Notes: generated from the letters alone by a model not told the origin. Shown: positions 24,671-34,040, numbered from the stretch's first letter. The stretch: 64,000 nucleotides of DNA from Actinoplanes couchii (GCF_016862075.1 NZ_BOMG01000032.1:62001-126000); one strand, 5' to 3'. Numbers and translations are program-made.

Positions 24671-26224
24671 TTGAGCACTATGGGATACATGGCCCCTCCG
24701 CTCGCCGAAGTCACCGCCCAGGCGCAGACCCTGTCGTCGTCGGGCGATCTCGCGGGCGCCCGGGCCGTTCTGGACGATCTGCTCCGCACCGCCGACGCCG
24801 ACCCCCGCCGCGCCACCGCCGACCTCGCGGTCGCCGCCACCCTGCACGCCCGCGTCCTCATCGCCCTCGGCGACCCGGAAACCGCCCGGCTCTCGGCCGC
24901 CTTCGCGCACTCCGCCGACGAGCGCCTGCACGGCCGCCGGGACGAGCGCACCATCGCCGCCGCCGCCCTGCACGCCGCGGTGCTCCAGCGGATCGGCCAG
25001 CACGGCCGGGCCGTCTCCGTCTACCACGACCTGATCGGCGAACTCGCCCTGCTGGACGGCCCCGACTCCCCCCGGGTCCTGGCCGCCGAAGCCGACCTGG
25101 CCACCGCCGAACACGCCGCCGGCCACTGCGCCACCGCCCGCTCCCGGCTGGCCCGGGCCTGGCGGCGGCACCGCCGGGTGCACGGCGACGCCAGCCCGGC
25201 CGGCATCAAGATGCTGGCCCGGCTCGGCGCGATGGAACGCGACTGCGGCCACGACGACGAGTCCCGCGAGCACCTGACCCTGGCCGGTGAGCTGAGCGCG
25301 CGCTACCTGCCGGCCGACCATCCGCTGGCCCGGCAGACCGCCGCCCTGGTCGCCGGCGCCACCGCCGGGCGGCACACCTGCGGCAGCCGCGACACCTCCG
25401 GCGGCACCCCGTTCCGGCCCTTCCCCCGCCGCCCCACGGTGCCCGACCCGGCCGGCTCCCGGCCGTCACCGTTCCCCGCCGACGCACCCGGCCAGCCGCC
25501 ACCCGACGACCGGCCCACCGACCCGGCCGGCACGGTCTACCCGGTGCCGCCCGAGGACTTCTACGACGATCTGCCCCCGGCCGACAACCGGGCCACCGAC
25601 CCCAACGGCAACGTCTACCAGCAGCCGCTCTACCTGGCCGACCTCGGGCTGCCCGGCGACCCGACCGGCCGGCACGCCCGCGCCGACACCCCGCCACCCC
25701 TGCCCGGCAACCGCGCCCCCGACTACGGCGAGGACGGCAAACCACTTCCCGTCGGTACGGCCCGGACCGGCACCCGCACCGATCCGCCCAACTCACGGCG
25801 CCTGCCGGTGCGTACCGGCAAGCCCGGAAGATCTCGCACCGGCCACCAACTGCTCCTCGCCGCGCTGCTGGCCGGTGGGGTCGCCGGCGCCGCGGCCCTG
25901 GTCATCCTCACCCTGCCCGGCGCCGACGGGGCGAAGCGGCCGGCCGACTCCCCCGCCCCACCGGCCGCCTCGCCGAACGTCCTGCTGCGCGACGGCGGCG
26001 ACAGCATCGCCCTCCAGTGGGCCTACCCGCGCGGTGCCACCGGCGACGTGCTGATCACCGGCGGACGGGACGGACAGCCCCCGGTGAAGATCGCCGACCT
26101 GCCCCGCGGAGCCGCCGACTACGTCGTCTACAGCCTCAACCCCGACCTGGACTACTGCTTCACCGTCGCGATCCGGGGCGCGGACACCACCACGGAGGCC
26201 GGCACGGCGTGCACCAGGCGGTGA
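24671..26224 (+). CDS. TPR protein with one TM helix and C-terminal fibronectin III-like domain
   Basis: A 517-residue protein. N-terminal alanine-rich TPR-like helices (1-235) carry the SGDLAGARAVLDDLL and GDPETARLSAAFAHSADERLHGRRD repeats. A proline-rich disordered linker (about 245-390) follows, then a TM helix (LLLAALLAGGVAGAAALVILTL, about 392-413) and an extracytoplasmic FN3-like domain (SIALQWAYPRGATGDVLITGG ... LDYCFTVAIR). The TTG 24671 start is preferred because GAGGG is 7 bases upstream; ATG 24680 and 24689 are alternatives. The type is common in Micromonosporaceae, of unknown role. Confidence 0.75.
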   Translation: MSTMGYMAPPLAEVTAQAQTLSSSGDLAGARAVLDDLLRTADADPRRATADLAVAATLHARVLIALGDPETARLSAAFAHSADERLHGRRDERTIAAAALHAAVLQRIGQHGRAVSVYHDLIGELALLDGPDSPRVLAAEADLATAEHAAGHCATARSRLARAWRRHRRVHGDASPAGIKMLARLGAMERDCGHDDESREHLTLAGELSARYLPADHPLARQTAALVAGATAGRHTCGSRDTSGGTPFRPFPRRPTVPDPAGSRPSPFPADAPGQPPPDDRPTDPAGTVYPVPPEDFYDDLPPADNRATDPNGNVYQQPLYLADLGLPGDPTGRHARADTPPPLPGNRAPDYGEDGKPLPVGTARTGTRTDPPNSRRLPVRTGKPGRSRTGHQLLLAALLAGGVAGAAALVILTLPGADGAKRPADSPAPPAASPNVLLRDGGDSIALQWAYPRGATGDVLITGGRDGQPPVKIADLPRGAADYVVYSLNPDLDYCFTVAIRGADTTTEAGTACTRR

Positions 26225-26312
26225 TGCAACCGTTCCGCAACCGGCTGCGACCCGGGCCGCTCCCCCCACCCCGGACCGTAGGGCGTCACGGCCACGACAG
26301 GGAAGAGGCACA

Positions 26313-27875
26313 GTGACGACCCTCGTCCCCAGCGAGCAGACCCGGCAGCTCACCGAACTCGAGACCGCCGTGACGGAACTCGAGGCGCGTACCCCGTCCC
26401 AGTTCCGGACCGTGTGGGCGCCCGCCGCCGCGCTCCGCCAGCGGGCCGAGGAGGTCGGCGACACCGAAGTGGTCCAGCGGGCCGTCCTGCTCCAGGCCGG
26501 CGTCCTGCTCCGGGAAGGACAGACCGGCGAAGGCGGCCAGCTCGCGCTCCAGGTGAAGGTCTGGGCCGAGGAGAACGAGGCCCGGTACGTGCTGGCCCGC
26601 GCCCACCGGGAACTCGCCGTCTTCTACCGGCACGTCGGCGACTTCTCCGACGCCCTCACCCATGCCGTGCAGAGTGTCGCCTTCCTCAGCGACGACGTGC
26701 CCGCCCACCTGCGGGCCCGGCACCTGATGACCCTCGCCGTCTCCCTGTCCGACACCGGCTCGCACGCCGACGGCAAACGCCGCGGCCGGGAGGCACTCGC
26801 GCTGTCCGCCCAGGCCGGCGACCACGAGATGGTCCTCGCCATGCTCAACAACATGGCGTACAGCGCCGCCGAGCTCGGCGACGAGACCGAGGCCCGCGCC
26901 CTCGTCGCCCAGATGCGCGACGTCCAGCAGCGCAACGGACACCGGTTCACCGCCAACGAACTCGACACCATGGCCCAGGTCGAACTGATGAGCCATCGGT
27001 ACGCCGCCGTCGAGGAACTGCTCACCCCGGTACTCGCCGACCTCGTCGTCGCCACCGAAGGCGACGCCGTCGCCGAGTGCCGGCTCACCCTCGCCCGGGC
27101 CCGGCGGCTCGACCGCCGGTACGCGGCCGCCCAGGACGCCCTCGACGCGGCCCGGGCCACCTGCGCCGAACGGCAACTCGGCGCCATCGGGGCCCGGGTC
27201 CGCCAGGAACAGGCCGCCCTCTACGCCGACACCGGGCGCTACGCGGAGGCGTACGAGGAACACCGCAGTTTCCACGCCGACATGACCGCCCTGCAATCGG
27301 TGCAGCGCGACGCCCGGGCCCGCGCCCTGCAGGCCGTCTTCGAAGCCAACGAAGCCCGCCGGGCCAGCGAACACTTCCGGGAGATGGCCCACCGGGACGC
27401 CCTCACCGGACTGCACAACCGGCGGTATGTCAACGAACGGCTGCCCGCACTGATGGTCGAGTCCGCGGAACGGGGCCGGCCGCTGTCCGTGGCGATCGTC
27501 GACCTCGACCACTTCAAACGCATCAACGACACGCTGTCGCACGCCACCGGCGACACCGTCCTGCAGCACGTCGCCGAACTGCTCGAAGAAGCCGCGCCGG
27601 GAGCGGCCATCGCGGCCCGGATGGGCGGGGAGGAGTTCCTGCTCGCCTTTCCCGGAGTGGACGCGGAGGAGGCGGCGATGCGCTGCGAACGGCTACGGCT
27701 GCGGATCCGGGCACACGGCTGGGAACCGGTCACCGGAACCCTCCAGGTGACCACCAGCATCGGGGTGACCACCGTGGAACCCGGCGAGACCAGCCTGTCG
27801 GCCCTGCTGTCCACCGCCGACCGCAACCTGTACGCCGCCAAACGCTCCGGCCGCGACCGCGTCGTCGCCGGCTGA
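26313..27875 (+). CDS. TPR-GGDEF diguanylate cyclase
   Basis: A 520-residue soluble protein. A TPR-rich sensor/adaptor region (about 1-345) is followed by a GGDEF domain (about 355-520) beginning HRDALTGLHNRRYVNERL. The active site is GGEEF (438-442), and metal/substrate residues appear in IVDLDHFKRINDTLSHATGD. No RxxD inhibitory site precedes GGEEF (that stretch reads PGAA), so product inhibition through the I-site is unlikely. It should make cyclic di-GMP, which controls development in actinomycetes. GTG 26313 lies 88 bases after the TPR-FN3 gene, a probable operon. Confidence 0.92.
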   Translation: MTTLVPSEQTRQLTELETAVTELEARTPSQFRTVWAPAAALRQRAEEVGDTEVVQRAVLLQAGVLLREGQTGEGGQLALQVKVWAEENEARYVLARAHRELAVFYRHVGDFSDALTHAVQSVAFLSDDVPAHLRARHLMTLAVSLSDTGSHADGKRRGREALALSAQAGDHEMVLAMLNNMAYSAAELGDETEARALVAQMRDVQQRNGHRFTANELDTMAQVELMSHRYAAVEELLTPVLADLVVATEGDAVAECRLTLARARRLDRRYAAAQDALDAARATCAERQLGAIGARVRQEQAALYADTGRYAEAYEEHRSFHADMTALQSVQRDARARALQAVFEANEARRASEHFREMAHRDALTGLHNRRYVNERLPALMVESAERGRPLSVAIVDLDHFKRINDTLSHATGDTVLQHVAELLEEAAPGAAIAARMGGEEFLLAFPGVDAEEAAMRCERLRLRIRAHGWEPVTGTLQVTTSIGVTTVEPGETSLSALLSTADRNLYAAKRSGRDRVVAG

Positions 27876-27897
27876 TCCCTCGGTGCAGAATCCAGGT

Positions 27898-28419
27898 ATG
27901 GCCGATGACTCGACGATCCCGTTCCCCTCGCCCATGACCCCTGCCGCCGGGCGGGCCGAGGTCTTCGTCCGGTACCTGGACTTCTACCGGGAGACCGTCC
28001 TGGCCAAGGCCGCCGGCCTACCCGAGGCCGAGCTGCGGTCCAGCCGCCTGCCATCCGGGTGGACACCACTTGAGCTGCTCAAGCATCTACGGTTCGTGGA
28101 GTTGCGCTGGCTGGAATGGGGTTTTCAGGGCCGTGACGTCGCCGAGCCGTGGGGCGACCGCAAGGACGACCGCTGGCACGTCGATCCGTCGGAGAGCCTG
28201 GCCGATCTGACTGCCGCGCTCCGGGCGCAGGGTGTCCGCACCACAGCGGTGATCACCGGGAACGACCTGGAGGCGGTGGGCCGGCCCGGCCCACGCTGGG
28301 CCGGCGACGATCCAGCCGGTCTGGAGCGGATCTGCTTCCACCTGCTCCAGGAATACGCCAGGCACGCCGGCCACCTCGACGTCGTCGTCGAACTGGCCGG
28401 AGGCCCCGTCGGCGAGTGA
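27898..28419 (+). CDS. DinB-like DUF664 family protein
   Basis: A 173-residue four-helix DinB/YfiT-like protein. Conserved segments are WTPLELLKHLRFVELRWLEWGF and FHLLQEYARHAGHLDVVVELAGG, with histidines placed for the family metal site. Relatives include mycothiol-dependent transferases and proteins of unknown activity. ATG 27898 is chosen; GTG 27883 is possible and neither has a clear Shine-Dalgarno. It ends 4 bases from the convergent EEP gene. Confidence 0.85.
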   Translation: MADDSTIPFPSPMTPAAGRAEVFVRYLDFYRETVLAKAAGLPEAELRSSRLPSGWTPLELLKHLRFVELRWLEWGFQGRDVAEPWGDRKDDRWHVDPSESLADLTAALRAQGVRTTAVITGNDLEAVGRPGPRWAGDDPAGLERICFHLLQEYARHAGHLDVVVELAGGPVGE

Positions 28420-28423
28420 CCGG

Positions 28424-29200
28424 TCAGAGGTCGGCGTCGGCGCGGACCGGGTAGTGGTCGGAAGCTGTCGCGGTGGTCTCGTCCCGGACGGACCAGACGC
28501 GCTCGGTCCGAGCTGCCAGAGCGGGGCTCGCCATCATGTAGTCCAGTCGGACGGCGCCGAACTCGCGGCCCGCGTAATCGGTGGGGACGGTCCGGCCGTC
28601 ACCGTCGCCGGCGGTGTGCCACAGGTCGGTGTACCCCTGTTCGTGGAAGGCCGCGATGGCCCTGGTGTCGGCGGTACCGTCCGGGGCCAGGTGGCGCTGC
28701 CGGTAGAGCGATGGCAGGGCGGCGAGTTCCCGTTCGTGATCGCCGCGGGGGTCGAGCCCGTTCATGTCTCCGGCGATCAACGCCAGCCCACCGCGAGAAG
28801 CGTAGCGAGCGGCGAGCCAGCGGGCCTCTCGGTAGCGGCGGGTCGGGGAGAACGGGTTCAGGTGGGTGCTCACCACCGTCAGGGGGCCGGCGGTGGTCTC
28901 GGTGCGGACCACGGCTGCCGCGTGGTGCAGACGCCATGTCACCGACGTGCGGTGGGTGATGTGTAGTGGTGGGCGGATCAGGACCGCCACCGGCTGGGCG
29001 AACGCCGACGGGGCCATGTGGGCTTCCATGCCCACTGCCGCCGCCAGCTGGTGGAGGCGGCGGCGGCCGTAGGCGCGGTAGTTCAGCAGCTCCTGCAGGC
29101 ACAGGACGTCGGGTTGCTCGGTGCGGATCACCTGGATGATCGACGGGAGACGGTCACCGCCGCCGTGTTTGATGTTCCAGGTCATCAGGCGCAACGTCAT
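28424..29200 (-). CDS. endonuclease/exonuclease/phosphatase family protein
   Basis: A 258-residue EEP-fold hydrolase. Motifs are MTWNIKHGG, DVLCLQEL (metal Glu), STHLNPFSPTRRYREARWL, LIAGDMNGLD (Asp-x-Asn), RLDYMMAS and ASDHYPVRAD (catalytic Asp-His). Such enzymes cleave DNA/RNA, inositol phosphates or sphingomyelin-like lipids. ATG 29200 overlaps the stop of the double PAP2 gene (ATGA), so a phospholipid- or phosphate-directed role is favoured by context. No signal peptide is seen. Confidence 0.88.
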   Translation of the reverse strand: MTLRLMTWNIKHGGGDRLPSIIQVIRTEQPDVLCLQELLNYRAYGRRRLHQLAAAVGMEAHMAPSAFAQPVAVLIRPPLHITHRTSVTWRLHHAAAVVRTETTAGPLTVVSTHLNPFSPTRRYREARWLAARYASRGGLALIAGDMNGLDPRGDHERELAALPSLYRQRHLAPDGTADTRAIAAFHEQGYTDLWHTAGDGDGRTVPTDYAGREFGAVRLDYMMASPALAARTERVWSVRDETTATASDHYPVRADADL

Positions 29201-30675
29201 CCGACCTTCTCCAGGTCGCGGGAGCGGGTGGCCTTCTCCGCCTCGGCCGCGGCCTCGGACAGCGTCTCGGCGTGTGCGTTGGGGCGGATCACCCACCACA
29301 GGACGCCGATCCAGGCCGTGGTCAGCAGCAGCGCGCCCATCACGTCGGTGGGGTGGTGCATGCCGCGGTACATGCGGGACAGGGCGACGATCGCCGGCAT
29401 GATCACGGCCAGGGCCGGGAAGATCCAGCGCCACGGCTGCCGGACCCGGGCCATCACGATGATCGCGATCGCCACCCATAGGCACATGGTGGCGGCGATG
29501 TGCCCGGACGGGAACGACGAGGTCGGCATCTGACCGTCGATCTGTTCGACGGACGGGCGTTCCCGGCCGACCGAGGCGGCCGCGCAGAGGAAGAGGGTCA
29601 GCTCGCCGATCATGGTGAGGGCCAGGAAGAGGACCGGCCGCCACTGCCGCCACGCGGCCAGGGCCAGCGGGCAGAAGATCAGCGAGATGATCAGGATGGC
29701 GTGTGTGTCGCCGGCTTTGCTGGCGAGCCAGCTCAGGTGGTCGAGGTCGGGGGTCCGGAAGGTCTGGAGCCAGCGCGGGACGGCGTCGTCGAACGGCGGC
29801 TCCCACCTGTTCACCGAGTAGCCGACCAGGTAGAGCAGGCCGAACACGAAGACCCAGCCGACCAGGATCTCGGCGCCCTTGGCCCACGGGTGCGGCAGCA
29901 CGGCCTCCTCGGCGGGGGCGGGGCGCAGGTCGGGGCCGGCTTCCGGGTCGAGGCCGTCGGTGATCGGCGGCGTCTCGTGGCCGGCTTCGCGGCGCCAGAT
30001 CCGGAAGGCGTACGCGGTGACGCTGATCCAGGCGATCCCGAGCAGCCAGCCGCCGAGCACGTCGGAGAGGAAGTGCACGCCGAGGGCGATCCGGGTGAAC
30101 CCGACGGCGGCGACGATCAGCGCGGCCAGCCCGATGAACCAGGGCCGCCACGCGCGCCGCATCGCGGGCAGGAAGACCAGCACGAGCATCCCGTAGACGA
30201 CCATCGAGCCGAGCGCGTGCCCGCTGGGGAAGCTGTTGCCGGGCGCGGAGGCGACCGGGATCTCGACGACCGGCCGGAGCCGCCCGATCAGCGCTTTCAG
30301 CGACGGGTCGAGGATCAGCGCGCCGGCGCCGGTGACCAGCAGGTAGATCGCCGGCCGGGGCAGTCTGCGCAGGAACAGCAGGGCGGCGGCGAGGACCACC
30401 AGCGGGAGGAGTACGCCGCGGCCACCGAACGAGGAGATCTGCTGGAGCACCGCCACCGTCGTCTCGGATCCGGCGGCCCAGGAGTTCAGCCCGTGCGCCA
30501 CCGACTGGTCGAGGTCGAGCAGTGGCCGCCAGTGGAACCGGACCAGCAGCAACAAGACGCCGAAGGTGAGCCCGATCGCGGCGACCACGATCAGTCCCAG
30601 CACACTGCGTTCGGCGAAATGCCGCACGGGCGCCCAGCCGGTGCGTTCCACCACTCGGTTCTCGTCGGTCGTCAC
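29197..30675 (-). CDS. tandem double PAP2 phosphatase membrane protein
   Basis: A 492-residue membrane protein with two complete PAP2-fold units. Unit 1 has KALIGRLRP (127-135), FPSGH (149-153) and TRIALGVHFLSD (194-205). Unit 2 has GRERP (370-374), FPSGH (388-392) and SRMYRGMHHPTD (433-444). In unit 2 the motif-1 lysine is missing (AAASVGRERP), so the units may differ in activity. About 12 TM helices are expected. PAP2 enzymes dephosphorylate phosphatidate, undecaprenyl pyrophosphate and similar lipids. GTG 30675 has GGAG 6 bases upstream. It lies in the operon DagK - BrkB - PAP2x2 - EEP. Confidence 0.9.
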   Translation of the reverse strand: MTTDENRVVERTGWAPVRHFAERSVLGLIVVAAIGLTFGVLLLLVRFHWRPLLDLDQSVAHGLNSWAAGSETTVAVLQQISSFGGRGVLLPLVVLAAALLFLRRLPRPAIYLLVTGAGALILDPSLKALIGRLRPVVEIPVASAPGNSFPSGHALGSMVVYGMLVLVFLPAMRRAWRPWFIGLAALIVAAVGFTRIALGVHFLSDVLGGWLLGIAWISVTAYAFRIWRREAGHETPPITDGLDPEAGPDLRPAPAEEAVLPHPWAKGAEILVGWVFVFGLLYLVGYSVNRWEPPFDDAVPRWLQTFRTPDLDHLSWLASKAGDTHAILIISLIFCPLALAAWRQWRPVLFLALTMIGELTLFLCAAASVGRERPSVEQIDGQMPTSSFPSGHIAATMCLWVAIAIIVMARVRQPWRWIFPALAVIMPAIVALSRMYRGMHHPTDVMGALLLTTAWIGVLWWVIRPNAHAETLSEAAAEAEKATRSRDLEKVG

Positions 30676-30713
30676 TGCGCGCTCCAACTCTCGGGGAGGG
30701 GGTGCGCGGTGAC

Positions 30714-31727
30714 TTACCCGGCGGGCTCGGTCGTCACACCGGGGTCGCGCGGTGACGGGATCTCCGGCTGTTCCTCCGGCTCCCAGCGGTCCTCCTGGGC
30801 GGGCTTGGGCACACCGACCCGGCGGGCCTCCAGCTGGGCGGCGAAGGCGAGCCCGAGGAAGAGGGCGATTCCGGTCAGGTTGGCCCAGAGCAGCAGCGCC
30901 ATCATCGCGGTGAGCGGCCCGTAGGTGGCACCGAAGGCGTCGCTGAACCGGATGTACCCGGCCAGCAGCAGACTGGCCAGCCACCACAGCACGGTCGACA
31001 CCACCGCCCCGAACAGCAGCCAGGAGAGGGCGGGCTGGTTCCGGCGTACCGAATGGCGGAAGAGAAGGGCCACCGCGAAGATGATCAGGACCAGGCTCAG
31101 TGGCCACCGCACCACGTCCCAGGCCACCCGCAACCCGCCGGAGATGCCGAAATGTTGCTCGGCCGAGTCGCCGGCGGCCTTGCCGGCCACCAGGATCAGG
31201 AAGCCGAAGAGCGCGGGCAGCCCGGCGACCAGGGCGAGGACCGCGGCGCGGAAGTATTTGCGCAGGGCCGGCCGGTCGCGTTCGACGCCGTAGATGCGGT
31301 TGGCGCCGCGTTCGATCTGGGCCATCGCGCTGGTCAGTGCGAACAGTCCGGTGACCATACCGAGGGCGAGAGCGAGTTCCCCGGCGTCCTCGGTGCGGTC
31401 GTCGTCCATCAGCAGCTCGGTGACCAGTGGTGCGCTGGCGCCGGGGGTGAGTGCGATGACGGTGTCCGCGACGACCTGGCCGCCGTCCTCCACGCCGAGG
31501 TCGGTGGCGAGGCCGGAGAGGGCGATCAGGAACGGGACGATGGCCAGGCAGAGCTGGAAGCCGAAGGCCCGGGCGTGGCTGAAGCCGTCGCCGTAGCGGA
31601 ACCGGACGAACGCGTCGTGCAGCAGGGGCCAGCGCCCGTAGTGCAGCAACGCGAGGAAGGCGTCGTCGGCGGAGAGCTTGTCCCCGGCCATCATCCGGGT
31701 CTCGGGGACCGGTTCGGTACTGCTCAA
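30714..31727 (-). CDS. YihY/BrkB family inner membrane protein
   Basis: A 337-residue protein with about six TM helices and the family pattern FSHARAFGFQLCLAIVPFLIALSG near residue 50, plus GATYGPLTAMMALLLWANLTGIALFLGLAFAAQLE near 290. A basic/acidic hydrophilic tail follows. YihY/BrkB proteins are membrane proteins, possibly transporters, of unsettled function. TTG 31727 is supported by GAGGAG 7 bases upstream and overlaps the kinase stop (TTGA). Confidence 0.9.
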   Translation of the reverse strand: MSSTEPVPETRMMAGDKLSADDAFLALLHYGRWPLLHDAFVRFRYGDGFSHARAFGFQLCLAIVPFLIALSGLATDLGVEDGGQVVADTVIALTPGASAPLVTELLMDDDRTEDAGELALALGMVTGLFALTSAMAQIERGANRIYGVERDRPALRKYFRAAVLALVAGLPALFGFLILVAGKAAGDSAEQHFGISGGLRVAWDVVRWPLSLVLIIFAVALLFRHSVRRNQPALSWLLFGAVVSTVLWWLASLLLAGYIRFSDAFGATYGPLTAMMALLLWANLTGIALFLGLAFAAQLEARRVGVPKPAQEDRWEPEEQPEIPSPRDPGVTTEPAG

Positions 31728-32695
31728 GCCTTCTCCTCGGCCGCTTTCTTGATCGGCTCCGCACGCTCGGCGACCGCCGACGCGTCGTACGCCAGGTCCG
31801 GGTCGGCGTCCGGCTGGGGCACGCAGAGCAGCAGCGCCCGGTGCCGGACCCCGATCTTCATGACCTTGCCCGGGGTGATCGTGTCGCCGTCGAGCTGGCG
31901 GGCCTGTGCCCGGTTGCTGTAGATCTCAACCCGCTGTGCGGTGAACGTCTCCATCAGCGGCACCCGTTTGCGGCGGCTCATCACGGCCCAGACCAGGGCC
32001 GCCCAGTGCGCCAGGTTGGTCGGGCTGAGGATGGCCACGTCGAGCCGGCCGTCGGCGGGATCGGCCTTGCTGAGCAGTTTCACCCCGCCCTGCAGCCGGC
32101 CCACGTTACCGACGATCACGGCGGCCGGGCGGCGCGGCATGGGCGGGCCGCCGTCCAGCCGGATCCGGGCCCGCATCGGCCGGTCGAGCAGGTGTTTGGC
32201 GGCGCCGCCGAGGTAGGCGGGCCAGCCGATGTGCTTCTTCGCCCGCTCCGAGGTGTCCTCCAGCATCTGGGCGTCGAAGCCCATGCCGGCCATCACCACG
32301 AAGCACTTGTCACCGAGCGTGCCGACGTCGATGCGCCGGCGGCCACCCTCCAGGGCGACCTGCAGCCCGGCGGCCGGGTCGTTGCCGAGACCCAGGTTGG
32401 CGGCGAGCAGGTTGCCGGTGCCGGCGGGCAGGACGGCCAGGGCCACGTCGCTGCCGGTCAGGGCGGTGACGACCGCGGTCACGGTGCCGTCGCCACCGCA
32501 CGCGAAGACCAGCTCGGCGCCCTCACCGATGGCCTGCTTGGCCTGACCTCGGCCGGGATCGTCGGGCGTCGTCTCGTACCAGGACGGCTCCGGCCACCCG
32601 GCCCGGCGCAACGCCTCGTGGACGGTGCGCCGCAGGTGATCGGGATCGGCCACTTTGCTGGGGTTGAACACGATGGCGGAGCGGGGTCCAGTCAC
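31724..32695 (-). CDS. diacylglycerol kinase-like lipid kinase
   Basis: A 323-residue DAGK-catalytic-domain protein (YegS/DgkB type). ATP-site motifs are CGGDGTV (66-72) and PAGTGN (90-95); the second domain includes VIVGNVGRLQGGVKLL, PADGRLDVAIL and RQLDGD. It probably phosphorylates diacylglycerol or a related lipid to phosphatidate, a potential substrate of the PAP2 protein encoded two genes downstream. GTG 32695 is 80 bases from the divergent DUF1990 gene. Confidence 0.9.
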   Translation of the reverse strand: MTGPRSAIVFNPSKVADPDHLRRTVHEALRRAGWPEPSWYETTPDDPGRGQAKQAIGEGAELVFACGGDGTVTAVVTALTGSDVALAVLPAGTGNLLAANLGLGNDPAAGLQVALEGGRRRIDVGTLGDKCFVVMAGMGFDAQMLEDTSERAKKHIGWPAYLGGAAKHLLDRPMRARIRLDGGPPMPRRPAAVIVGNVGRLQGGVKLLSKADPADGRLDVAILSPTNLAHWAALVWAVMSRRKRVPLMETFTAQRVEIYSNRAQARQLDGDTITPGKVMKIGVRHRALLLCVPQPDADPDLAYDASAVAERAEPIKKAAEEKA

Positions 32696-32775
32696 GTCGC
32701 TCAGTGTGCCGGAGACATGTCACGGCAGCGACTCGACGGGCGCAGTCGTGCACTCTCCGGGGGCACACTGGTCGG

Positions 32776-33276
32776 GTGACCGACTTGACCTACCCCCATG
32801 TGGGTGCGACCCGGACCGGGCGGCTGCCCGGTGGTTACCGGCATCTGCGCCACCGCGCCCGGATCGGCACCGGCCAGGAGGTGCTGGACCGGGCCGGTGC
32901 CGCGGTCCTGGCCTTCCGGATGCACCGGGCGATCGGCGCCGGTGTCACCGCCGACGCCGGGCGGGCCGCGCCGGGGGTGCTGCTCACCGTGCGGATCGGG
33001 CCGCTGCGGGCGCCGTGCGAGGTGGTCTGGACGCTGGAGGAGGGTGACCGGATCGGGTTCGCGTACGGCACCCGTCCGGGGCATCCGGCCAGCGGTGAGG
33101 AGGCGTTCGTGGTGGAGCGCGACGAGCACGACCGGGTGTGGCTGACGGTGACCGCGTTCAGTCGCCCGGCGAGCACCCTGATGCGGGTGGTGGGCCCGTT
33201 CGGGGTCGCCTTCCAGCACGTGTTCGCGCGCCTCTGCGGGTTGGCCCTGCGCCGTCTGGGTACCGTGAAACGGTGA
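32776..33276 (+). CDS. DUF1990 family protein
   Basis: A 166-residue protein with the DUF1990 pattern: LTYPHVGATRTGRLPGGY at the N-terminus, FRMHRAIGAGVTADAGRAAPG, IGFAYGTRPGHPASGEEAFVVE and FSRPASTLMRVVGPFGVAFQ. Function is unknown; an SRPBCC-like lipid-binding fold has been suggested for the family. GTG 32776 starts a three-gene coupled operon with the MBL and DedA genes (GTGA overlaps). Confidence 0.88.
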   Translation: MTDLTYPHVGATRTGRLPGGYRHLRHRARIGTGQEVLDRAGAAVLAFRMHRAIGAGVTADAGRAAPGVLLTVRIGPLRAPCEVVWTLEEGDRIGFAYGTRPGHPASGEEAFVVERDEHDRVWLTVTAFSRPASTLMRVVGPFGVAFQHVFARLCGLALRRLGTVKR

Positions 33277-34040
33277 GAGTGACCTGGTGGGGACACAGCA
33301 CGGCGTGGATCGAGGACTCCGGCACCGGGCTGCTGACCGACCCGGTGCTGACCGGCCGGCTCGCCCATCTCCGGCGGATGGCCGGCCCGGCGCCCCGGCT
33401 TCCCGGCGCCCCGGACGCGATCCTGCTGTCGCACCTGCACGCTGATCACTTCCACTGCGCGTCACTTCGTGCCGTACCGGGAAATCCGCTGTTGATCGTG
33501 CCGAAGGGGGCCCGGGAGTTCACCGCCCGCGCCCTGGGCCGGGAGGCGGCCGGCCGTTGTGTGGAGCTGGCGCCGGGTGAACAGACCGAGGTGGGCGCGG
33601 TCCGGGTGCGGGCGGTGCCGGCCCGGCACGACGGCACCCGGGGTCCGTGGTCGCGGGATCGGGCGATGGCCGTCGGGTTCGTGGTGGAGGGACAGGCCCG
33701 GGCGTGGTACGCCGGGGACACCGGCCTGTTCGACGAGATGTCCGATCTGGGGCCGCTGGACCTGGCGCTGATCCCGGTCGGCGGCTGGGGCCCGACCCTG
33801 GGCGCGCACGGGCATCTGGACGCCCGGGACGGCGCCGAGGCGCTGCGCCGGGTGAAGGCGTCGTGGGCGGTGCCGGTGCACTACGGGACGCTGTGGCCGA
33901 TCGGGATGGGCCGGGTGCGGCGGCACATGTTCGACGAGCCGGGCGCCCGGTTCGCCGAGTTCGCGGCGCAGGCCGCACCGGACAGCCGGGTGCGGGTGCT
34001 GGCCCACGGCGAGACCCTGGACCTGGGCGCCGCCGCGTGA
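33273..34040 (+). CDS. MBL-fold metal-dependent hydrolase
   Basis: A 255-residue metallo-beta-lactamase-fold protein of the UlaG/N-acyl-phosphatidylethanolamine phospholipase D-like type. It has RVTWWGHSTAWIE at the start, HLHADH (54-59) as the metal site, the later YAGDTGLFDEM, and IPVGGWGPTLGAHGHLD. NAPE-PLD relatives act on lipids, in line with the neighbourhood. The start overlaps the DUF1990 stop and the stop overlaps the DedA start. Confidence 0.9.
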   Translation: MRVTWWGHSTAWIEDSGTGLLTDPVLTGRLAHLRRMAGPAPRLPGAPDAILLSHLHADHFHCASLRAVPGNPLLIVPKGAREFTARALGREAAGRCVELAPGEQTEVGAVRVRAVPARHDGTRGPWSRDRAMAVGFVVEGQARAWYAGDTGLFDEMSDLGPLDLALIPVGGWGPTLGAHGHLDARDGAEALRRVKASWAVPVHYGTLWPIGMGRVRRHMFDEPGARFAEFAAQAAPDSRVRVLAHGETLDLGAAA

